In this document: positions 1 through 7,917 of the stretch, one piece after another | Position numbering within the stretch: the stretch's first letter is position 1 | Layout of the letters: the number at the start of each line of letters is the position of its first letter | From: an uncultured Lachnospiraceae bacterium | GTDB taxonomy: Bacteria > Bacillota > Clostridia > Lachnospirales > Anaerotignaceae | Length of the DNA stretch: 36,713 nt | Assembly: GCA_944384295.1 (NCBI GenBank) | Contig: CALWSU010000022.1 | Coordinates: forward strand, 1 to 36,713 | Direction of reading: 5' to 3' | Position numbers and translations under genes: made by a program | The notes under the pieces: model-generated | The model's database searches: none | What the model saw: the letters and a program-made list of their open reading frames with translations, nothing else | Told to the model about the DNA's origin: nothing

Positions 1-130
1 GACACACCGCAAAGAAGTGCGGACAGCCATTTATGGCTGGCGTTTGCGCAGCAAACGTGTTGACCATCGTTTCCCAAGCCCTTCCGCGTTCTTGAAAAAA
101 GTAAAAAAAGTAGTTTTTTGACAAGCTAAA
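1..130. repeat. Dispersed multi-hairpin repeat, copy 1 (cut by window start)
   Basis: The window opens inside this element. It matches the right-hand part of the copies near 12.7 and 22.85 kb almost base for base up to about position 100, then more loosely. Visible stems are CCGCA/TGCGG, AGCCA/TGGCT and CGTTTGC/GCAAACG, followed by TTTCCCAA, the 3' arm of a stem whose 5' arm lies outside the window. The A- and T-rich end forms a CTTG/CAAG stem. It lies downstream of the minus-strand ppk gene, as the other copies lie downstream of minus-strand genes. Confidence 0.85.
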
Positions 131-165
131 GCAGGAATTTTTCAAATAGAAAATTTCCTGCTTTT
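128..165 (+). terminator. Rho-independent terminator-like hairpin
   Basis: AAAGCAGGAA pairs with TTTCCTGCTTT, extended by TTTTC/GAAAA after one mismatch, and is followed on the plus strand by a short T run. It would end a plus-strand transcript entering from before the window. Confidence 0.55.
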
Positions 166-176
166 TATATGGATGA

Positions 177-214
177 GAAAAATTCCCAAAAGCCAAACTT
201 TGACTTTTGGGATT
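177..214 (-). terminator. Terminator of the ppx-ppk operon
   Basis: Read on the minus strand, CCCAAAAG/CTTTTGGG forms an 8-bp stem with an 11-nt loop, followed by AATTTTTC. It lies about 80 nt past the ppk stop. A second 9-bp stem (TGCCGTATG/CATACGGCA, 229-259) lies between stop and terminator. Confidence 0.65.
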
Positions 215-291
215 CTTTTGGGTATATTTGCCGTATGCGGGATGCAAAAACATACGGCAGAACAAGGATTGAGAGATGTTAAAAAATATTT

Positions 292-2406
292 TTATTTGAA
301 AATCCGATGCCGCCATCTTGCGAAGAAACCTTCGGGCTTTGGTGGTTCGGACGGAGTTGTTTCTACTTGCTGCATGGCTTCTGTCATCAAAAGCTGTTGG
401 CTGTCGATGGGCATTGCCGTTGCAGGGCGTTTGATATATTCCCCATTTGCGCACAAAATACGTGCTTTGATGGTATCTGCCATTGCGGCATCAATAATAT
501 GTTGCAACTGTTCTTGTATATGTGGACGATATACTGGGCAAGCAACTTCTACACGTCGTTCTGTATTGCGTGTCATAAAGTCCGCTGAGGAAATATACAT
601 TTTTTCCTGTGCGCCACTGCCAAAGCAATAGATACGCGAATGTTCCAAAAATCGTCCCACTACACTGAACACACGAATATTTTCGGTTTTTCCCGGCACC
701 TGCGGCAACAAGCAACAAATACCACGAATCATCATCACAATCTGCACGCCAGCACAAGAGGCTTCTTTCAATTTTTCGATAATATCAATATCTGTCAAAG
801 AATTGAGTTTGAAGAAAATACGCCCTTGTTCGCCTAATGCGATTTGTTCATCAATCAAATGCAGCACTGTACTTTTTAAGCTAACAGGCGCAACCAATAA
901 ATGATGATATGTACCTTCCAAATTGCCAATCCCCATATTCTGGAAGAATGCATTTGCATCTTGTCCAATTTCCTGATTGGCAGTCAATAAGGAAACGTCT
1001 GTATAAAGTTCTGCTGTTTTCTCATTGTAATTGCCGGTACCAATCTGTGTGATATATTGAATTTCGCCGCGTTCTTTTCTGGTAATCAGGCAAAGCTTGG
1101 AATGTACTTTATAATTTTCAAAGCCATAGATGATACTACAGCCAGCATCTTCCAAACGTTCTGACCAGTCGATGTTATTTTGTTCATCAAAACGCGCCCG
1201 CAATTCAATCAAAACTGTGACATCTTTTCCGTTTTCCGCTGCATTGCACAGATATTCCACCAATTTTGTTTTTCGTGCCAAGCGATAAATCGTAATTTTA
1301 ATAGAAATCACATGTGGGTCATTGGACGCTTCTTTGATCATCTGCAAAAAGGGTTCCATGCTTTCATAAGGATAGGAAAGCAAAATATCATCTTTTTGCA
1401 CCTGATGCAATATGCTTTCATTTTTATGGATACGTACGGGATATTGCGGATGAAATACGGGATTGAGCAATGCCTTTTGTTTGGTTTCATTGAGTTTATC
1501 CGGCAATGCAAAAACATATCCCATCGTCATGGGTGCACTGGTGACAAAAATCATTTTTTCTGTCAGTGTCAAATGCTCACAGAAATAGCGGACAAATGCT
1601 TCGCTGATGTTATGGGAAACCTCCAAACGCACAGGCGCCAGTCTGCGGCGCTGTCCCAAAACTTTTTTCATTTTTTTACGAAAATCGACATCAATATCCG
1701 CCTCATCATCTGTATTGATGTCCGCGTTGCGTGTCACACAAATACAAACTTTTTCAATCACTGTATAATTATTGAATACTTCATCTAAATATTGCAAAAG
1801 CACTTCTTCCATACGAATAAAGCGCAATTCATGCCCCGGCAAAAACAATAGTTCCGGCAAAGCCGCGGGCACGGGGATAAAAGCAAAAACTTGCTTACTT
1901 TTAAATTTTAGCAGCGCGCAAACATGGATGACTTTGTTTTGCAAATGTGGAAATGGGTGATGTGTATCCACAATCTGCGGAGATAAAATTGGTAATACAG
2001 ATGTCCGAAAATACTGTTTGACATATTTTTGTTCCACAGTTTCCAGCTGTGCATAGGTGAGATGAGATACACCATGTGCTCGCAGTTGCTCAGAAATTTC
2101 TGCGAACAGTTTATCTCGCTTATCGCAAAGCGGACGAACCGCGCGATAAATGCTTTCGAGCTGTTCTTGCGGCGTCATACCGGATTTATTATCGACGGTA
2201 TGCGCTTTGACATGCATCAAATCAAATAAACTACCAACACGAATCATAAAAAATTCGTCTAAATTGCTTGTAAAAATAGAAACAAACTTCAGTCGTTCCA
2301 AAAGCGGTAATGTTTCATCCATGGCTTCGCTCAATACACGGTCATTAAACCGCAGCCAAGACAACTCACGATTCTGTGTGAATGAGTGTACATGTTTTTT
2401 TGCCAT
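292..2406 (-). CDS. ppk: Polyphosphate kinase (PPK1)
   Basis: PPK1 reversibly moves the gamma phosphate of ATP onto inorganic polyphosphate. The 704-residue protein has the usual family length. It begins with the PPK N-domain signature NRELSWLRFN and carries NLDEFFMIRV near residue 50. The autophosphorylated histidine lies in YKVHSKLCL (about His435), followed by IGTGNYNEKTAELYTD of the first phospholipase-D-like C domain; RRVEVACPV lies in the second. An in-frame GTG three codons upstream is possible, but the ATG chosen sits about 7 nt after AGAGGTG. That ribosome site lies inside ppx, and the two genes overlap by 41 nt, so translation is probably coupled. A PPK beside an exopolyphosphatase forms a synthesis and degradation pair for polyphosphate. 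Confidence 0.96.
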   Translation of the reverse strand: MAKKHVHSFTQNRELSWLRFNDRVLSEAMDETLPLLERLKFVSIFTSNLDEFFMIRVGSLFDLMHVKAHTVDNKSGMTPQEQLESIYRAVRPLCDKRDKLFAEISEQLRAHGVSHLTYAQLETVEQKYVKQYFRTSVLPILSPQIVDTHHPFPHLQNKVIHVCALLKFKSKQVFAFIPVPAALPELLFLPGHELRFIRMEEVLLQYLDEVFNNYTVIEKVCICVTRNADINTDDEADIDVDFRKKMKKVLGQRRRLAPVRLEVSHNISEAFVRYFCEHLTLTEKMIFVTSAPMTMGYVFALPDKLNETKQKALLNPVFHPQYPVRIHKNESILHQVQKDDILLSYPYESMEPFLQMIKEASNDPHVISIKITIYRLARKTKLVEYLCNAAENGKDVTVLIELRARFDEQNNIDWSERLEDAGCSIIYGFENYKVHSKLCLITRKERGEIQYITQIGTGNYNEKTAELYTDVSLLTANQEIGQDANAFFQNMGIGNLEGTYHHLLVAPVSLKSTVLHLIDEQIALGEQGRIFFKLNSLTDIDIIEKLKEASCAGVQIVMMIRGICCLLPQVPGKTENIRVFSVVGRFLEHSRIYCFGSGAQEKMYISSADFMTRNTERRVEVACPVYRPHIQEQLQHIIDAAMADTIKARILCANGEYIKRPATAMPIDSQQLLMTEAMQQVETTPSEPPKPEGFFARWRHRIFK

Positions 2407-3316
2407 GAATTTCACCTCTTTGTTCCATCAAATAGTATAAATATCCTTCTCTAACGCCATAATTGACCGTTGTAATCCGTGAAATGCCGTAATATTGGGC
2501 AATGGTATATAACACCATAGCACCTGGCAAAAAGGTATGCACACGGTCTGGTGCTGTTTTCAAGAGCTGTTTGATAAAAATATCTGGTGTATCCACAGCG
2601 CAATCTAAAATTTCTTTCAGCCACAATGGGTCATAAGAATTGGTCAAATTTTTCTGTTTTTTATTCATTGCCTGTACCATCTGTAATGCCGCACGCGCGG
2701 AACCACCAATGGCACACAATGCGGAAACGCTATGGCGTGGAGCGGGCAGCGCTTCCAATTTTTTCTGAACTTCTTTTTGTATCTTTTGTAATTCGCTTTT
2801 GCGTGCAATCAAATGGTCTTTGACACATTGTTGATACAAATTCAAAGAGCCAATGGGCAAAGAGGTTGCTGTTTGGATACTGCAATTTTCATAAAATACC
2901 AATTCGGTACTACCGCCGCCGATGTCAGTCAGCAGTCCGCGTTCCATTTCCATTGCCTGCAATGCGCCATAATAGTCAAATATCGCTTCTTCTTCGCCGG
3001 ATAAAATCCGCACATCAAAATGACATTGTTCCCGAATGGCGTCTAAAACCTCAGGCGCATTATTGATGTTACGCAAAGAAGCAGTTGCAAACGGGAATAC
3101 TTCTTTGACCATCATATGATCCAGAATTTCCCGGAATTCAGAAAGAACCGCAACAGCCTTACGGATGCCGCTTTTTTTCAGACAACGATCCTTATTGATA
3201 TAGCCTGCCAAACCAGCGGGGCTTTTTTTATTCAGTAAGGAACGGATTTGATTATTTTCAATTTTATAAAGTACCAGTCGAATGGTGTTTGAGCCGATAT
3301 CGATGACTGCATACAT
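2366..3316 (-). CDS. ppx: Exopolyphosphatase / Ppx-GppA phosphatase
   Basis: This ASKHA-fold phosphatase removes terminal phosphate from polyphosphate, and some members also hydrolyse pppGpp. The 316-residue protein starts with the phosphate-1 motif AVIDIGSNTIRL and has DIGGGSTEL near residue 140 and an adenosine-type motif AIGGSARA near residue 215. Its length fits short Ppx forms that lack the C-terminal HD domain. A GTG four codons upstream falls inside the ribosome site, so the ATG at MYAVIDIG, 8 nt after AGGTGA, is preferred. It precedes ppk in the same transcript and overlaps it. Whether polyphosphate or pppGpp is the main substrate cannot be told from sequence. Confidence 0.92.
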   Translation of the reverse strand: MYAVIDIGSNTIRLVLYKIENNQIRSLLNKKSPAGLAGYINKDRCLKKSGIRKAVAVLSEFREILDHMMVKEVFPFATASLRNINNAPEVLDAIREQCHFDVRILSGEEEAIFDYYGALQAMEMERGLLTDIGGGSTELVFYENCSIQTATSLPIGSLNLYQQCVKDHLIARKSELQKIQKEVQKKLEALPAPRHSVSALCAIGGSARAALQMVQAMNKKQKNLTNSYDPLWLKEILDCAVDTPDIFIKQLLKTAPDRVHTFLPGAMVLYTIAQYYGISRITTVNYGVREGYLYYLMEQRGEIHGKKTCTLIHTES

Positions 3317-3404
3317 TGTTTGATTCACCTAATTTCTACATATTTCGATTCCAATAGTAATGTATGATTGTAAAAGCTACATGCGTCATTTTGTGAAATC
3401 TACG

Positions 3405-3893
3405 TTAATTCTGCAACGGATTGGATTTTCCACAAATATGCGTCATTTCTACTTTTACTACCATAGTTTGTGCAAAATACTTTGTAATATATTGCGCAAT
3501 TTCTTCTGTTGTATGTGTGGTATAACGCATACAAAGCAATTGTAACGCATGGCGTTTTTCCGCTTCCTCTGTGACCAAAGACGCTTTGCCTTCTGCAATC
3601 ACGCTTTCATAACGTGTGGTAAATGCGGCGCCATCTATCTGCATTTTTGCCACAAATGTCATACAAACTTGTGCCTGTTGTTGCAAATTCTCTAATTTAC
3701 GTCCTGTTGTTGCACAGTGAAAATAAAAATGGTTTTTCTCCAGTACAGGGGAAATCGGCACACCATAAGGCACACCTTCACTGTCACAAGTGGATAACAC
3801 ACAATAATCACTTTGCGCTGCCCATGCCAAAGCATCTTGGGGCTGCACACTGCGATCCTTCCGTCGCAATGGCGTTTGCTGCGTTGTTGCCAT
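3405..3893 (-). CDS. PNPOx-fold flavin-binding protein (NimA-like family)
   Basis: The 162-residue protein matches the pyridoxamine-5'-phosphate-oxidase-like split-barrel family often annotated as NimA-like or 5-nitroimidazole-resistance related. It has the typical N-terminal RRKDR region, the strand CVLSTCDSEGVPYGVPISPV, FYFHCATTGRKLENL and CMTFVAK. The family binds FMN or heme in the barrel, and most members have no proven substrate. The start ATG lies 4-5 nt after AGGAGGGAG. It is a single gene with its own promoter and no partner; the annotation does not by itself imply drug resistance. Confidence 0.8.
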   Translation of the reverse strand: MATTQQTPLRRKDRSVQPQDALAWAAQSDYCVLSTCDSEGVPYGVPISPVLEKNHFYFHCATTGRKLENLQQQAQVCMTFVAKMQIDGAAFTTRYESVIAEGKASLVTEEAEKRHALQLLCMRYTTHTTEEIAQYITKYFAQTMVVKVEMTHICGKSNPLQN

Positions 3894-3937
3894 AAACTCC
3901 CTCCTTTTTTGTTGTCAAACAATATCTTCTTATTTGT

Positions 3938-3965
3938 ATTGTAGCATAATTCTAAATTCGTACAA
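3938..3965 (-). promoter_or_regulatory. Promoter of the NimA-like gene
   Basis: On the minus strand TTGTAC and TACAAT are 16 nt apart, with TG one base before the -10 (TGCTACAAT, extended -10). It lies about 45 nt upstream of the start codon. Confidence 0.6.
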
Positions 3966-4000
3966 CCTAGATTTCATATTTTTACAAGATTTTTGTACAC

Positions 4001-4044
4001 AAAAAAAAGCAGGACTTCATTTCAGACACGAAATCCTGCTTTTC
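4001..4044 (-). terminator. Terminator of the HIT gene
   Basis: AAAAGCAGG/CCTGCTTTT with an inner ATTTC/GAAAT stem is followed on the minus strand by eight Ts. It begins about 33 nt past the HIT stop codon. Confidence 0.8.
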
Positions 4045-4076
4045 ATTCTCTTGTCAGTTTCTCTAATCAGGTTTCC

Positions 4077-4487
4077 TTAGAATGTCATTTCTAATTTTTT
4101 GCGCATATCCTCAATTTGTTCGTCAGACAGCTCTAATGGCTTATATGCAATCTGAATCCCGTCATTTTCATAACGTGGAATCAAATGCAGATGGAAATGA
4201 AATACCGTTTGTCCAGCTACAGTACCATTGTTTTGCATCACATTCATATGGTCAAAGCCTAATCTTTGTTTCATTTCTCTCGCAATCAGGCTTGCCAAAC
4301 GGAACAGTCTGCCTGCTTTATCTGGATCGATTTCAAAAATATTGGCAACATGTTCTTTGACCAAAATCAGTACATGTCCTTCATTGGCAGGGAAACGATC
4401 CAAAATCACCTTAAATTCTTCATTTTCATAAATAGTAGCGGAACCAAATTCGCCAGATACAATTTTACAGAAAATACAATCGCTCAT
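4077..4487 (-). CDS. HIT family nucleotide hydrolase/transferase
   Basis: Histidine-triad proteins of the Hint branch hydrolyse AMP-lysine and other AMP conjugates. The 136-residue protein opens with DCIFCKIVSGE, the usual N-terminal Cys pair and start of the fold. Near residue 95 it has HFHLHLIPRY, the catalytic H-x-H-x-H triad. Length and order match bacterial Hint/HinT. The reading frame is open 19 codons further upstream, but the ATG at MSDCIFCK follows AAAGGAG at proper spacing. It is monocistronic with a strong terminator. The physiological substrate is unknown. Confidence 0.92.
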   Translation of the reverse strand: MSDCIFCKIVSGEFGSATIYENEEFKVILDRFPANEGHVLILVKEHVANIFEIDPDKAGRLFRLASLIAREMKQRLGFDHMNVMQNNGTVAGQTVFHFHLHLIPRYENDGIQIAYKPLELSDEQIEDMRKKLEMTF

Positions 4488-4507
4488 GTGCTTTTCTCCT
4501 TTCGTGT

Positions 4508-4523
4508 CATACGATAACGTATG
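4508..4523. promoter_or_regulatory. Inverted repeat in the HIT gene leader
   Basis: CATACG-ATAA-CGTATG is a perfect 6-bp dyad just upstream of the HIT ribosome site. A TATACT -10 candidate lies further upstream. It could be an operator or a leader hairpin. Confidence 0.35.
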
Positions 4524-4562
4524 TATTTTGATACAGTATAACACGAAACGAAAAATCCTGCA

Positions 4563-5057
4563 TCAAAAATATTTACTGAATAAATAGGTCAAAGCGTTTG
4601 CATGGCTTTGTTTATCGGTCAAAATTTCAAAAAATAAATCTCGTAATTCCCCATCTGGCACCGCCAAAAAGAAATTGCGCATAAAATCGATTGCATTCAA
4701 TTCTAAGAGCAAAGTTTCTTCCAAATACGTCTTGGGGTCAATGATTTCCAAGGTAGAAGGTGTCTGTTCTTCTGGCTGTATTTCTGGCGTTTCGCCTGTA
4801 ATCAAATACAAAGCCTCCCGCAATTGACGTAAATGCTTTTTCTCCTCCAAATACATAGATTTTAATACGGTTTCTGAAGGGCTTAAAATTTCCGCTTCCT
4901 GCAACAAACGGCGATAGCGTTCCGCTATCTGTTCCGTATCTGCGACCGCAACTTGCAACAATGACAATAAACGGCTGTCCTCTGCCAATTCTGCAAGTGC
5001 TGGGTCTTTTGTTTCACGCGTGGATAAACGCGGATGATGATTGGTATAGGGATACAT
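4563..5057 (-). CDS. Ferritin-like domain protein, function unknown
   Basis: The 164-residue, mostly helical protein has the four-helix spacing of the ferritin-like superfamily. E-x-x-H in YLEEKKHLRQL lies near residue 70. A second helix pair contains LLELNAIDFMRNFF and ends ILTDKQSHANALTYLFSKYF, placing Asp, Gln and His at the expected metal-ligand heptads. Such proteins in anaerobes include rubrerythrin relatives and spore-coat-associated forms, but no rubredoxin-type CxxC is present. The ATG follows AAAGGAGG at good spacing; a longer open frame upstream lacks a ribosome site. The promoter region is shared divergently with murG. The role is not known. Confidence 0.65.
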   Translation of the reverse strand: MYPYTNHHPRLSTRETKDPALAELAEDSRLLSLLQVAVADTEQIAERYRRLLQEAEILSPSETVLKSMYLEEKKHLRQLREALYLITGETPEIQPEEQTPSTLEIIDPKTYLEETLLLELNAIDFMRNFFLAVPDGELRDLFFEILTDKQSHANALTYLFSKYF

Positions 5058-5221
5058 GAAATTCCTCCTTTGTTCTGCATGGTCTGCTTCTGATTTTTTA
5101 TGCTGTATGATATATATGTATATATGCGCAACGCAGAAATCGCATGACTGCCCACAGAAAAAAATCCTTTTGACGAAAACATAGAAAAAGTCTAAAAACC
5201 CTTTTATTGATACACTTTTTC

Positions 5222-5230
5222 TGCTATGAT
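5222..5230 (+). promoter_or_regulatory. Candidate extended -10 promoter of murG
   Basis: TGCTATGAT is an extended -10 element about 41 nt upstream of the murG ATG. No good -35 is at the standard distance, which is tolerable for extended -10 promoters. Confidence 0.4.
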
Positions 5231-5271
5231 AAGGTACGACAAAACACAACTATTATAGAGGTGACAAACCC

Positions 5272-6339
5272 ATGAAAAAAATTGTATTGACTGGCGGCGG
5301 CACAGCCGGACATGTCACGCCGAATCTTGCGTTATTGCCCACACTTTTGGCAGAAGGCTGGGAAGTCTATTATATTGGCTCTGAAAACGGTATCGAAAAA
5401 AAACTCATAGAAGCAGAAAATATACCATATTATAGTATCCCAACCGGAAAACTGCGCCGCTATCTTTCCCGCCAAAACATCACAGACATGTTTCGTGTTG
5501 TCAAAGGCATTGGCGAAGCAGCAAAAATATTGAAAGAAATTCAACCCGATGTTGTATTTTCCAAAGGTGGCTTTGTTGCGGTACCTGTGGTATTGGGCGC
5601 AAAGAAAAACAAAATCCCAGTAATCATACATGAATCTGATATTACCCCTGGACTTGCCAATAAAATCGCAATGCCATTTGCGCAAGTGGTCTGCACCACA
5701 TTTCCAGAAACCTTACAATATGTACCCAAGCAAAAAGGACTGTATACAGGCAGCCCAATCCGTCAGGAACTATTTGCGGGCAATCGTGAAAAAGGGCTTG
5801 CTGCCTGTGGCTTTGATGGTACAAAACCTGTATTGCTGCAAATGGGCGGTTCTTTAGGCGCAGTCAAACTCAATGAATGTTTACGCGCTTGTTTGCCTTC
5901 TTTATTAAAAGATTTTGATGTGATTCATCTTTGCGGCAAGGGGCATTTTGATGAAGGATTGCAACATACAGCTGGTTATTGTCAATTTGAATATGTTTCA
6001 GAAGGTTTGGCGGATTTATTCGCTGCTGCGGATGTATTGATTTCTCGTGCCGGCAGCAATTCGATTTCCGAATTTTTGGCATTGCAAAAACCCCATCTAT
6101 TGATACCACTTTCCGCAAATGCCAGCCGCGGCGACCAAATTCTAAACGCTGCATCATATGAAAAGCAAGGCTTTGCTATGGTATTACAGGAAGAAGCACT
6201 TTCCCCAGAACGTATGGAGGCAGATGTTCGCCGTTTATACGAAATTCGTGACCGCTATCAAGAAGCCATGCGCAAAAGCAAACAGACCAATGGCGTAGAA
6301 GCAGTCATGGAACAAATTCGGCGTTTTGATGGGAGATAA
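5272..6339 (+). CDS. murG: UDP-GlcNAc:lipid I N-acetylglucosaminyltransferase
   Basis: MurG adds GlcNAc to lipid I on the inner membrane face to make lipid II, the last cytoplasmic step of peptidoglycan synthesis. The 355-residue protein is of normal length. The N-terminal glycine-rich loop is TGGGTAGHVTPNLAL (residues 6-20), the second G-loop is QMGGSLGAVKLNE near residue 190, and the UDP-GlcNAc-binding region is SRAGSNSISEFLAL near residue 260. The ATG follows AGAGGTG. The gene stands outside a dcw division cluster, alone before a cyclophilin lipoprotein gene. Another member of the GT28 family is unlikely given these motifs. Confidence 0.95.
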   Translation: MKKIVLTGGGTAGHVTPNLALLPTLLAEGWEVYYIGSENGIEKKLIEAENIPYYSIPTGKLRRYLSRQNITDMFRVVKGIGEAAKILKEIQPDVVFSKGGFVAVPVVLGAKKNKIPVIIHESDITPGLANKIAMPFAQVVCTTFPETLQYVPKQKGLYTGSPIRQELFAGNREKGLAACGFDGTKPVLLQMGGSLGAVKLNECLRACLPSLLKDFDVIHLCGKGHFDEGLQHTAGYCQFEYVSEGLADLFAAADVLISRAGSNSISEFLALQKPHLLIPLSANASRGDQILNAASYEKQGFAMVLQEEALSPERMEADVRRLYEIRDRYQEAMRKSKQTNGVEAVMEQIRRFDGR

Positions 6340-6384
6340 GCAACAGGATTATGTGCTTTTAAGAAAGAATTAAGAAAAAACAAA

Positions 6385-6414
6385 TTGACATTGTCTTTTT
6401 TGATATACTACAAT
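6385..6414 (+). promoter_or_regulatory. Promoter of the cyclophilin lipoprotein gene
   Basis: TTGACA and TACAAT are 18 nt apart, about 44 nt upstream of the start codon, between murG and the lipoprotein genes. The two lipoprotein genes are therefore probably transcribed apart from murG. Confidence 0.7.
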
Positions 6415-6457
6415 ATTATGTGCAAATAAAAACAGGAACTGTCAGGAGGAATGCAGC

Positions 6458-7288
6458 ATGAAAAGATATATCGGAATCGTGTTAGCCGGTATATTGGCAA
6501 TCAGTGCCGTTGGGTGTGGCAGCAAATCAGAAACGACAGAAAACACAGAAAACACACAGTCAACCACCAACGACACAACCGCACAACAAGAAAGCGAAAC
6601 CACACAAGACATCATTTTACAGGCGCAAATGCCGGAGGACGGCGAAGAAATCGCAATCATTCAAACTTCAGAAGGCGAAATTCAAATGCGTTTCTTCCCA
6701 GACGAAGCACCTAAGGCAGTGGAAAATTTCAAAACACTTGCCAAAGAAGGATATTATGATGGTCTGACATTCCATCGTGTCATCGAAGATTTTATGATAC
6801 AAACCGGTGACCCGACTGGTACTGGCGCAGGCGGTGAAAGCTGCTGGGGCACAGAATTTGAAGATGAAATTTCGCCCAACCTGCATTTTTATAACGGTGC
6901 CGTTGCTATGGCAAACAAAGGACCTAACACAAACGGCAGTCAATTCTTTATTGTACAAAGCAAAACAGCCGTAGAAGACCATTTGCAAATGTTGCAAGAT
7001 GCCAGAGATAACGAAAGCAACGACGAACCACTCGGCATCACTATCGGCGATACATTTTATACCATTGGCGAGCTGTTCCCCGATTCTGTATTAGACTATT
7101 ATCGGGAACATGGCGGCGCAACACATTTGGAATATATTTTCGGCAATCCTTACACCATATTTGGGCAAGTCATCAGTGGTATGGACGTTGTAGATAAAAT
7201 CGCTGCCACAGAAGTCGATGCAAATGATAAGCCAGTCAATGATATCATCATTGAGAGCATTACATTTGCTCCATATTCCGCAGAATAA
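6458..7288 (+). CDS. Cyclophilin-type peptidyl-prolyl isomerase lipoprotein
   Basis: This is a membrane-anchored extracytoplasmic prolyl isomerase that would help fold exported proteins. The 276-residue product has a lipoprotein signal peptide ending ISAVGC (lipid Cys about residue 20) and a Glu/Thr/Asn-rich linker. The cyclophilin core runs from about residue 65: FFPDEAPKAVENF, LTFHRVIEDFMIQTGDPTGTG with the catalytic Arg, GAVAMANKGPNTNGSQFFIVQ, and YTIFGQVISGMDVVDKI at the end. Between FIVQ and the last motif lies an acidic insertion of about 60 residues not found in minimal cyclophilins. The ATG follows CAGGAGGA. The next gene downstream also encodes a lipoprotein. Confidence 0.92.
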   Translation: MKRYIGIVLAGILAISAVGCGSKSETTENTENTQSTTNDTTAQQESETTQDIILQAQMPEDGEEIAIIQTSEGEIQMRFFPDEAPKAVENFKTLAKEGYYDGLTFHRVIEDFMIQTGDPTGTGAGGESCWGTEFEDEISPNLHFYNGAVAMANKGPNTNGSQFFIVQSKTAVEDHLQMLQDARDNESNDEPLGITIGDTFYTIGELFPDSVLDYYREHGGATHLEYIFGNPYTIFGQVISGMDVVDKIAATEVDANDKPVNDIIIESITFAPYSAE

Positions 7289-7326
7289 ACCGTATCGAAT
7301 CATAATTTAGGAAGGATAGAAGCGAC

Positions 7327-7839
7327 ATGAAAAAAATTTTAGCCGTATTACTCAGCATTTGTGCCTGCATCAGTTTTGCAGCATGTGCCAAAGAAGAAAC
7401 CCCAAAACAAGAAGTGGATTATACCATGACATTTGTAAACCAAACTGGTCAGGACGTCACACAGCTTTGTTTACGTCCTTTGGAAGATTATGAATGGACA
7501 GATAATCTTTTGCAAGAATCCAAATGGGAAAATGGTTTTGAAGTGCCTGTATCCTTGAGCGGGACTGTTCCTGTGACAGAAACCGGCTGGCAAATCAAAA
7601 TGGTATTTTCCAATAATACAGAACAGATTTGGAAAGATGTCGCTTTGGAAGATGGTGCTATATTGACATTCTCATTGGACGATGGAACCCCTGTTGTGGT
7701 AAACGCTTCTAATGATACCACAAAGGATACAACAACTGGTACAAATGGTACAGATAGTACAGATAGTACTGATAATTTAGATGATACAACAGATAATACC
7801 GATAGTACCAATCATACAGATAATACAGAAACAGAATAA
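7327..7839 (+). CDS. Small lipoprotein with Thr/Asp/Asn-rich tail
   Basis: The 170-residue product has a lipoprotein signal peptide with lipobox FAAC (Cys about residue 19). A beta-rich domain follows (about residues 35-130, including YTMTFVNQTGQDV and AILTFSLDDG). The last 40 residues or so are almost only Thr, Asp, Asn and Ser in short repeats such as DNTDST, resembling a flexible surface spacer. I do not recognise a family. The frame is supported by AGGA before the ATG, 38 nt after the cyclophilin gene, and by a strong terminator directly after the stop. Cotranscription with the cyclophilin lipoprotein gene suggests a shared role at the cell surface, which is inference only. Confidence 0.75.
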   Translation: MKKILAVLLSICACISFAACAKEETPKQEVDYTMTFVNQTGQDVTQLCLRPLEDYEWTDNLLQESKWENGFEVPVSLSGTVPVTETGWQIKMVFSNNTEQIWKDVALEDGAILTFSLDDGTPVVVNASNDTTKDTTTGTNGTDSTDSTDNLDDTTDNTDSTNHTDNTETE

Positions 7840-7844
7840 AACAC

Positions 7845-7883
7845 AAGACCATATGGTGTTCCATCCATATGGTCTTATTTTTT
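7845..7883 (+). terminator. Terminator of the lipoprotein operon
   Basis: A perfect 12-bp stem AAGACCATATGG/CCATATGGTCTT with an 8-nt loop is followed by ATTTTTTG. Confidence 0.88.
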
Positions 7884-7917
7884 GATTATTATTTATTATG
7901 ATTGATTGTTTTTCTGA

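Noticed and set aside
5207..5230. TTGATA and TATGAT as a standard murG promoter
   Set aside because: They are only 12 nt apart; only the extended -10 reading is kept.
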